Part shown: in pieces, positions 58,621-64,000 of the stretch
Position numbering within the stretch: the stretch's first letter is position 1
Layout: each line of letters begins with the position of its first letter
Position numbers and translations under genes: made by a program
Source: Rhizobium sp. Leaf371
GTDB lineage: Bacteria > Pseudomonadota > Alphaproteobacteria > Rhizobiales > Rhizobiaceae
Direction of reading: 5' to 3'
Assembly (NCBI RefSeq): GCF_001424045.1
Contig: NZ_LMQB01000003.1
Coordinates: 1 to 64,000 of the forward strand
Length of the DNA: 64,000 nucleotides
The notes under the pieces: generated by a model
Told to the model about the DNA's origin: nothing
Seen by the model: the letters and a program-made list of their open reading frames with translations, nothing else
The model's database searches: none

Positions 58621-58890
58621 TCTCAGCTCACTCGGCGGTTAGCTGGCGAGACCATTGTCATAGAAGAGAACGGGCCGGCTATTGGAGCCGCAATCGGATC
58701 CATGAGACGCTTCGGGCGTGACCCCTGTCGGCGCCTCAGGCAAGATAAGTCAACCCCGCTGCGGAACTTGGTACCAGTATCTTGTCTCACGATGGTGGGA
58801 GCACACGGGACGGCTGGATCGCACTGGTGATGGGCCGACACATTATTCACGCGCCAGCCCGTTTACAGCGGCTGCCACCGCAAGTCACGG
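58621..58890. other. Intergenic, probably eroded repC sequence
   Basis: No frame with coding character was found. If the repC relic extended to its normal length it would cover this stretch and more, so the DNA is probably decayed or replaced. The 3' end of a SyrB-like gene borders it at 58891. Confidence 0.4.
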
Positions 58891-59613
58891 CTATGGTTTA
58901 AACCGCTCCAGCATGGCCTTGAGTTGAGCGTTCTGCAGCTTGAGTTTGCCGACGAGTGCGCGGCGCAACAGCTTTATCTCGTCATCGAGGCTGAGGGCCC
59001 GAGGGGTGACTGGGAGGGGATTTGCACGCTTGCGCCCAGCGGCAGCCTGCTCGGTCCTGTTATTCTGTCGCCGTGGCGCCCGAGCTTTCGACGCAGGCGC
59101 TGCCGCCTCGGGTTCGGGCGGCGCCGCGACACCATCTCCGGCAGCGATAGCGGCGGAATAAGCAGCATCCCTCGCCTGTTCCGCCACAACCCCGTCGGGA
59201 CGCTCGACGGCAATGGTCGGTTCGCCCATATCATCGGCTGTCACGCCGATAAGTGCCGGCGGGCTCACAGATGCTGCGTCATCAGCAACCGCGTCAGGTT
59301 CGGGCGTTGCCGCGACACTATCTCCACCAGCGATAAAGGAAGCGATAACGGCGGGATAAGCAGCATCCGTCGCCTGCTCCGCGACAAGCGCCGCCGGAAG
59401 CTCGATGACAGAGGCCGGTTCGACTCTATCTTCGGCAATCACACCGGCAAGCGGCGGTTGGCTCAGGGAGACTGGATGATCAGTGACCGCCTCGGCAGCG
59501 CGCGCCGTCTCGGCCTCCTCTCCACCAACGGTGTCAGGGGGCGGCAGGCTCTGTTGCGGAGCCTGGTGCCGTCTCGACGTCAGGCGGGTAACGTAATTCC
59601 ATAGCGATGCCAT
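58891..59613 (-). CDS. SyrB-like protein with two internal repeats
   Basis: This 240-residue protein ends in LDDEIKLLRRALVGKLKLQN and AQLKAMLERFKP, a short leucine-zipper-like tail as in SyrB-type rhizobial regulators. The middle contains two similar units of about 50 residues: ALVAEQATDAAYPAVIASFI with ATPEPDAV, and GVVAEQARDAAYSAAIAAGD with APPEPEAA. The region before the tail is basic (RAPRRQNNRTEQAAAGRKRA). The body is Ala/Pro/Glu-rich and probably disordered. SyrB proteins repress symbiosis regulators in Sinorhizobium; a regulatory role here is only inferred. It lies downstream of a related gene. Confidence 0.65.
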   Translation of the reverse strand: MASLWNYVTRLTSRRHQAPQQSLPPPDTVGGEEAETARAAEAVTDHPVSLSQPPLAGVIAEDRVEPASVIELPAALVAEQATDAAYPAVIASFIAGGDSVAATPEPDAVADDAASVSPPALIGVTADDMGEPTIAVERPDGVVAEQARDAAYSAAIAAGDGVAAPPEPEAAAPASKARAPRRQNNRTEQAAAGRKRANPLPVTPRALSLDDEIKLLRRALVGKLKLQNAQLKAMLERFKP

Positions 59614-59717
59614 GATGATTGACCTTGTGTTCTACCCGCTTGGACATTAGCGAGCGCGAACCGGGCGGCGGCCGCAACCGCGCCGATGCAACGGTCGCGG
59701 CTCGCTTGCCTGCACCG

Positions 59718-60410
59718 TCAAGCGAGATTGAGGCGCTTTCGTAAATCCGCATTCTCGGTGCGCAGCTTTTCGGAAAGCTGTTTGCGAAGGCTGCGGTTTT
59801 CGTCTTCGAGCCGCAGGAGCTCCGCCATCTCGTCGATCGCGTCCATGGCTGGTGCGACGTCGGCGACGGTTGCGCGCTTTTCACTGGCTGGCGCCTTAGC
59901 TTCGGCAACAGCCGGTGCAGCAGCCGACTTTGGCTTTCGGCCACGCCTGGGCTTGCCAGCGGTCGCGTCATTAGTGTCGGTTTGGGCGCTGACCGCCTTC
60001 TTTGCCCGCGGCTTGCGCTGCTTGACCGGCGGTGCTGTTACCGCGGCGGGCTCTGGCGCACCTGCATCCGGCTGGACGTCGGTGTCCGAATTCACATTCG
60101 TGTCGGCGGTCTTATCCGCGTCCGTCACGGTCTCGATTTCGTCGGGCATGTGGCTCTCCTGTGTCACCAATCCATTGTTCGGCTGCGGGATGACCGGTGT
60201 CAACACCGGCATCTGCAAACTGTCTTGCGCCAAGGCCGAATTGCCAATCGAGGCTTCCTCTTGCGCGACGCTTGAGAAAAGTCCGTCATCATGCGCTTGA
60301 CGCGCCACGGACTTCAGATCGAGGTTTCCCCATATCGACTGTGGCTTGCGTTCAGATTTGCGCCGCCCGGATTTATATTCGACGGTGAAGCTGCGGGTAG
60401 TTTTTTTCAC
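59718..60410 (-). CDS. SyrB-like transcriptional regulator
   Basis: From the GTG at 60410 this is a 230-residue protein starting MKKTTRSFTVEYKSGRRKSE then PQSIWGNLDLKSVARQA, a conserved N-terminal module of SyrB-like proteins. A linker leads to a basic stretch (KQRKPRAKKAV, KPRRGRKPKSA; AT-hook-like) and the C-terminal coiled coil MDAIDEMAELLRLEDENRSL, RKQLSEKLRTENADLRKRLN, which closely resembles SyrB. An internal ATG at 60149 with AGGAGAGCCAC would give a 143-residue version of classic SyrB length. Possible roles are repression of symbiosis-type or plasmid genes. Confidence 0.75.
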   Translation of the reverse strand: MKKTTRSFTVEYKSGRRKSERKPQSIWGNLDLKSVARQAHDDGLFSSVAQEEASIGNSALAQDSLQMPVLTPVIPQPNNGLVTQESHMPDEIETVTDADKTADTNVNSDTDVQPDAGAPEPAAVTAPPVKQRKPRAKKAVSAQTDTNDATAGKPRRGRKPKSAAAPAVAEAKAPASEKRATVADVAPAMDAIDEMAELLRLEDENRSLRKQLSEKLRTENADLRKRLNLA

Positions 60411-60481
60411 GGGATCATGCCTTGATATCTCATGCCGATGTATCAGCCATTGATGGGTGATCGCAAGACCGCACGGCAAGC

Positions 60482-60518
60482 GCAAGGCCCGGTTTCCGCA
60501 CCGGGCCTTTGAGCCTTT
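60482..60518. terminator. Hairpin upstream of the SyrB-like gene
   Basis: AAGGCCCGGT and ACCGGGCCTT pair as a 10-bp stem with a 5-base loop, and GCCTTTTTT follows on the plus strand. It is a good plus-strand terminator. As it lies about 75 bases upstream of the minus-strand GTG at 60410, it could also be part of that gene's leader. Confidence 0.6.
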
Positions 60519-60589
60519 TTTGAGCAGAGCCCCCGTATGCAGAACTCCGGCTATCGTTATCTCATCGTCGATGCCAGGCCCCCCCTGGT

Positions 60590-60990
60590 AGGATAACATT
60601 ACGTGCAAGCTGAGAAATGCGTCTTTCTTCAAGACGTCCGAGCTTCTGACGAATGGCACGCTGCGGGAGAAAGTCGGGGACCAGCCTGACCTCGTTGAGG
60701 TCGCGATAGACAGGCAAGCCAGGCCGCAGCGGCGGTCGACTGGCTTAACGCTCCGGGATCGATAGATTAAGTCAGGACGTCGATTGGCATCTCATCGCAA
60801 TGACGATCTGGAAGGCGATCATCCGTGAATTTGCGTTCGTTGTTCTCGCGAAGACGCCAAAACAGATGTTGCATGATTGGCTTCGGATGATAATCTTTGA
60901 CTGATCGGAGCCAGCAAGTTGCGTAGGGCGAACGCTCCAGCTGGGCGAGCTTCCCGAATTTGCTGGAAAACCAACGCAGATCTGCCGGCC
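60590..60990 (-). pseudogene. Unrecognised coding-like fragments
   Basis: Two stop-bounded minus-strand stretches have protein-like composition. At about 60767-60990: ADLRWFSSKFGKLAQLERSP, YATCWLRSVKDYHPKPIMQH and LFWRLRENNERKFTDDRLPD, ending DEMPIDVLT. At about 60590-60735, in another frame: LPVYRDLNEVRLVPDFLPQR followed by AIRQKLGRLEERRISQLARN. Neither has a good start. They may be one gene broken by a frameshift, or a truncated fragment. No family was recognised. Confidence 0.35.
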
Positions 60991-61236
60991 CTGCTCAAGA
61001 AAATGCGGCTCGGGTGGGTGAAATTGCTATCCCACGGTGGGTTAGGGATCCGACCCAGGTGGGGCCCAAATCCTATCCACTAAGCAGCATTACCTATCAG
61101 CGCTATATGCCAGGTAGACGAAACATGGATAGGCTGGTGCGGTAGATTTTTAGCCTACCTGCGTTTGCGGGACCTATTGAAGGTGTGGGCTTTTTCTATC
61201 ACATTCTCGCTATGTTCAACGTTCGCGAGACCTCCA

Positions 61237-61743
61237 ATGACCATTCAGGATAATATCGTCGTCGCATTTCCGACGAAACCCGACGAGCCTGCCTCAAGTA
61301 GCTTCGACAAAATCTGGGGCAAGAAGGTGAAGAGCCATGGCTATGCAGCCATCCCAACCATTCTCATTCGCTCGCAGCATAGGCTTGGCATCAACAGCAC
61401 CCAGTTCTGTTTGCTGATGCACTTGCTTGATCTCTTCTGGTCGCCGGATCGTCCCCCCTTCCCCACCAAGCAGCAATTGGCGGACCGGATCGGCATCAAG
61501 CCATCCAGCATCAAGCCCAACATGAAGGCATTGGAGACCGCGGGCCTCATAAAGAGGGTGCAGCACAGGACGTCATCTGGAGACTGGGGCGCCAACACCT
61601 ATCACCTGGATGGTCTGATCCAGCGTATCAAGGACCTGGAGCCCGACTTCGATCTGGAGAAGAAGAAGAGACTGGCCGAGAGAAAGCGGGTAGAGACACC
61701 GAAGGGCAAGCGACCTAAGGGTGAGCCTACACCCAAGAAATGA
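61237..61743 (+). CDS. Winged-helix (HTH) protein, possible replication or plasmid regulator
   Basis: The start chosen is the ATG at 61237 (168 residues). A winged helix-turn-helix lies at about residues 45-125: LRINSTQFCLLMHLLDLFW-like sequence, PPFPTKQQLADRIGIKPSSI and MKALETAGLIKRVQHRTSSG. The C-terminus is Lys/Arg-rich (KKKRLAERKRVETPKGKRPK). The domain resembles HTH_36/DnaD-type modules used by plasmid initiators and regulators. CCTATC-like words recur in the 200 bases upstream (around 61070-61160). An Abi-like gene follows. The function cannot be fixed from sequence. Confidence 0.65.
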   Translation: MTIQDNIVVAFPTKPDEPASSSFDKIWGKKVKSHGYAAIPTILIRSQHRLGINSTQFCLLMHLLDLFWSPDRPPFPTKQQLADRIGIKPSSIKPNMKALETAGLIKRVQHRTSSGDWGANTYHLDGLIQRIKDLEPDFDLEKKKRLAERKRVETPKGKRPKGEPTPKK

Positions 61744-61837
61744 ATTACCCCGGCCGCATGCCAAGGGCAGAGACGGTACCGGGGTTTACGCAGACAGATA
61801 TATACAGGGGTGGGGCATAAATCAACCCCATGGGCAC

Positions 61838-62524
61838 ATGAGCATAGACGAGACCATACCCTACCCGGGCATAGAGGATACTCTGTCAGCCGACAGGTTC
61901 GGCACCTACCTCGCATGGGCCGGGGGTGACCGCAACAAGGCCGTGGCTCTCTATACCCTCAATGCCTTGCTCAGCGAAAGCCTGAACCTCCCACTGCATA
62001 TGCTGGAGGTGGCCTTGCGCAACCGCATCCACCTGGTCATGAGCACAGTGCATGAAGAGACCTGGTTTGATATGCCCGAGCACCGGCTGAACCCGGTACA
62101 GGCCGACATGATCGCCGGAGCCCGCAAGGATCTCACCGACCACGGCAAGGACGATACCCCCGCCCGGATTGTCGCCGCGTTGACCTTCGGCTTCTGGACC
62201 GCGATGCTTGGCAAGGAATATGAAGACCTTTGGCAGAAGACCCTTAAGGACATCGCCAAGCGGGAAGACGGCAAAGGTCTTCGCCGCAAGGATTTCACAC
62301 GATCACTCAGTTCAATTCGCACGCTAAGAAACCGGCTGGCCCATCATGAAACGGTGCTCTACTGGAATCTGCGAAAACACTATGCCAACATCATACAGAT
62401 GACCTCGTGGCTATCACCGGTTGCCGCTGACTGGTGTAGGGCATACTGCCGTTTCGAGAGTCTCTATCCGGTAGAGGGAATGGATCTGCACAGTGATAAG
62501 CCGGAAAAGACGGAACTGGCGTAA
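61838..62524 (+). CDS. Abi-family (AbiD/F-like) protein
   Basis: From the ATG at 61838 this is a 228-residue protein with the Abi_2 landmarks: RFGTYLAWAGGDRNKAVALY, TLNALLSESLNLPLHMLEVA, LRNRIHLVMS and the late SIRTLRNRLAHHETVLYWNL. The RNxxxH motif (RNRLAHHE) is shared with HEPN-type RNases and Abi proteins that arrest growth on phage infection. It lies 95 bases after the winged-helix gene, which could regulate it. An open extension back to 61721 overlaps that gene. Defence activity is inferred from the family. Confidence 0.75.
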   Translation: MSIDETIPYPGIEDTLSADRFGTYLAWAGGDRNKAVALYTLNALLSESLNLPLHMLEVALRNRIHLVMSTVHEETWFDMPEHRLNPVQADMIAGARKDLTDHGKDDTPARIVAALTFGFWTAMLGKEYEDLWQKTLKDIAKREDGKGLRRKDFTRSLSSIRTLRNRLAHHETVLYWNLRKHYANIIQMTSWLSPVAADWCRAYCRFESLYPVEGMDLHSDKPEKTELA

Positions 62525-63448
62525 CCTAACGAACGAGGAACCGCGGCGAGTCGGATGATAAATGCGGCGATCACAATTCCGCTTCTCCGGCACGTGCAGC
62601 GTTGCCAGCGGTGAGCTTTTTATACAGACGGAAAAGTAAGATGGAACAATGTGCCACCTCCCTCAGGCCCCTGCAATTCAGCTAGTGCTCGCGGCAAGCG
62701 CGAAGACAATCATTCCTCCTCACTATTTGCGACTGAGGTTACGGCGTAAAGCAACAGCCTCCGAAATCCTTCGAACGACGACCATGAACCTCTTGCTCCC
62801 CTAAAGATCTGGCACCTGCTTCGAGCCCTCTTGGAACGCTCGCAGGGCGCGTTCGGGGGCGCTTTGCATGTATCCATTATAATTATATCCTTCTCTTTCA
62901 ATGTGTTAACCCGGTTTGCAGCTGCAAACTAGTTTTAGGACCTTTGCGGAACATTATTGCAGGTCGCGCGAACTCTAATTCGACGTTATGACAATTCGAA
63001 TTGCGCAGTCCGTCTACGTCTTCAAGCGAAACACAAGATAATAGGACCGGTCCGAAAAAACCGGCGGCCGCTGCGGAGGACAAGAACGCTTTTGAATTAG
63101 GGAAATGGGATGGAGGGACCTTCACTCGATTCAGTGTGAGCCTGCGCCGGAATAACATCAGTCAGACTGAGCTGCCAGGCTCGCTGTGCCCCACGCTCGG
63201 GGCGAGCTTAGCCAACTGCTCGCTTCATAAACGCTTACGCGCACGCTCCATCAAGCTTTCGCAACGATAGGCACGAACCAATCCGCCTCTATATGAGGTT
63301 TGCTGGCGGTGGATTGACAAGGTCGCCACACACAAGGTGCGGTAGAGATTACGCATCGAGGTCGTTACGGGCGCATGTGATTCCTGCCCCACTAAAGCCG
63401 GGTAGAAGCGCTCGCCGGGTTCCGGGTCTTTGCCAGGGGCGCTGCAGC
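62525..63448. other. Intergenic, no convincing gene
   Basis: About 920 bases hold only weak frames. The best is a minus-strand Arg-rich frame of about 55 residues starting near 62874 (MDTCKAPPNAPCERSKRARS), with AGAAGGA upstream, at low confidence. A GC-rich hairpin-like stretch occurs around 62835-62865. No tRNA, repeat array or family motif was noticed. Confidence 0.4.
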
Positions 63449-64000
63449 ATCGGCCTGTCTCTGGGCGGCGCTGGCTATGTCGGATACTTCATCAGCGCCG
63501 CCTTCGCCGTCCAGTTGGCCGGCGCGGCCATTCCGCCCGTCATCATCGGCACCATGCCGGTCTTCCTGGCGATCCTCGCCAATGTGAGGGACCGATCGGT
63601 GTCCTGGATGGCTCTCGCGCTGCCGCTGGCCCTGATTGCAGGTGGCGTGGGTATCGTGAACGTCGCAACGGTTCGCGCGGCGGATGCTGCGGACGCGGCG
63701 TCGATCATGCTCGGCGTTCTCGCAAGTCTGGCAGCCCTGGCGATCTGGATCGCCTACGGCTTGGCCAATGCGGCTGTCATGCGGTCAGCGGACGCGCCGG
63801 ATGGCCTGCAATGGACGGGGCTTCAAGGCATCGGCGCGGCGATCGGAAGTCTGCTCCTTTTGCCATTGGCGTCGTTCGATCTCGCGGAGGCAGCATACGC
63901 TTCGGAGACGACGCGCTTCATCGTCTGGGCCGTGGTGATGGGGCTCGCCGGCTCATGGTTTGCGACCTGGTGCTGGGTGGTAGCCTCCCGTCGCCTGCCG
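63449..64000 (+). pseudogene. DMT/EamA-family transporter, 5'-truncated, running off the window
   Basis: A frame open from before 63449 to the window end reads IGLSLGGAGYVGYFISAAFA, VQLAGAAIPPVIIGTMPVFL, LALPLALIAGGVGIVNVATV and MLGVLASLAALAIWIAYGLA, a series of hydrophobic helices in EamA order. The usual first two or three helices (about 60-70 residues) are missing, and no start codon precedes the first visible helix; the first in-frame ATG is at 63554. The gene therefore appears to have lost its beginning. The 3' end lies outside, so a remote alternative start cannot be fully excluded. Confidence 0.65.

Noticed and set aside
1-64000. CRISPR arrays, tRNA or rRNA genes
   Set aside because: No evenly spaced repeats and no tRNA- or rRNA-like sequence were noticed on reading; short or degenerate tRNAs cannot be excluded without a covariance search.

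Overview
The window reads as part of a large conjugative plasmid (or plasmid-derived element) of a Rhizobium/Agrobacterium-type alphaproteobacterium. This rests on SyrB-like proteins, a VirC1/VirC2-like pair, a CinR/CinI-like quorum-sensing pair next to a PraR-like regulator, a complete VirB/VirD4 secretion system, several families typical of rhizobial plasmids (DUF736, DUF1173, DUF1419, DUF7007, ArdC-like) and a decayed repC tail. No intact repABC, rRNA, tRNA or CRISPR array was seen.

Layout. 0-1.9 kb is a decayed edge: the end of an IS3-family element that cuts an MBL-fold gene, a wrecked serine recombinase and a wrecked DUF1330 gene. 1.9-5.0 kb is a quorum-sensing block: PraR-like repressor, LuxR regulator, AHL synthase, small protein, second XRE regulator. 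5.0-7.4 kb (minus strand) encodes a TrbM-like secreted protein and three paralogous exported SNase-fold proteins. Divergent from them, 7.6-20.4 kb is the virB1-virB11/virD4 operon, with a second lytic transglycosylase after virB4. 20.6-23.6 kb (minus) is the relaxosome operon: MobC, relaxase and a small membrane protein. It starts at an origin of transfer (about 23.64-23.72 kb) carrying the P-type/T-border nic core TATCCTGCC. 24.1-25.2 kb holds virC1/virC2-like genes.

From 25.2 to about 35.6 kb, and again from 49 to 56 kb, comes an establishment (leading) region: DUF1173, WGR, HU, DUF736, a Phd-type toxin-antitoxin pair, ArdC-like antirestriction, DUF7007, a ParB-like protein, an ATP-dependent DNA ligase, a very large methylase-helicase (DarB-like), DUF1419 and a DUF3991/Toprim protein. 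If nicking occurs at the core found here, the plus strand is transferred and this side enters first. Most of these genes lie on the minus strand, so the incoming strand would be their template, as in other conjugative leading regions.

A metabolic cargo block (35.7-49.0 kb) sits inside this region: FAD oxidoreductase, methyltransferase, PotABCD-type ABC importer, GatC/AtzG-like small protein with an amidase, a creatinase-like M24 protein, three GntR regulators and two small XRE regulators. It probably imports and breaks down an amine- or amide-containing compound; the substrate cannot be read from the sequence.

56-64 kb is mixed: a diguanylate cyclase, an alpha/beta hydrolase, a repC relic, two tandem SyrB-like genes, coding-like fragments, a winged-helix protein followed by an Abi-like protein, and a 5'-truncated DMT transporter running off the end.
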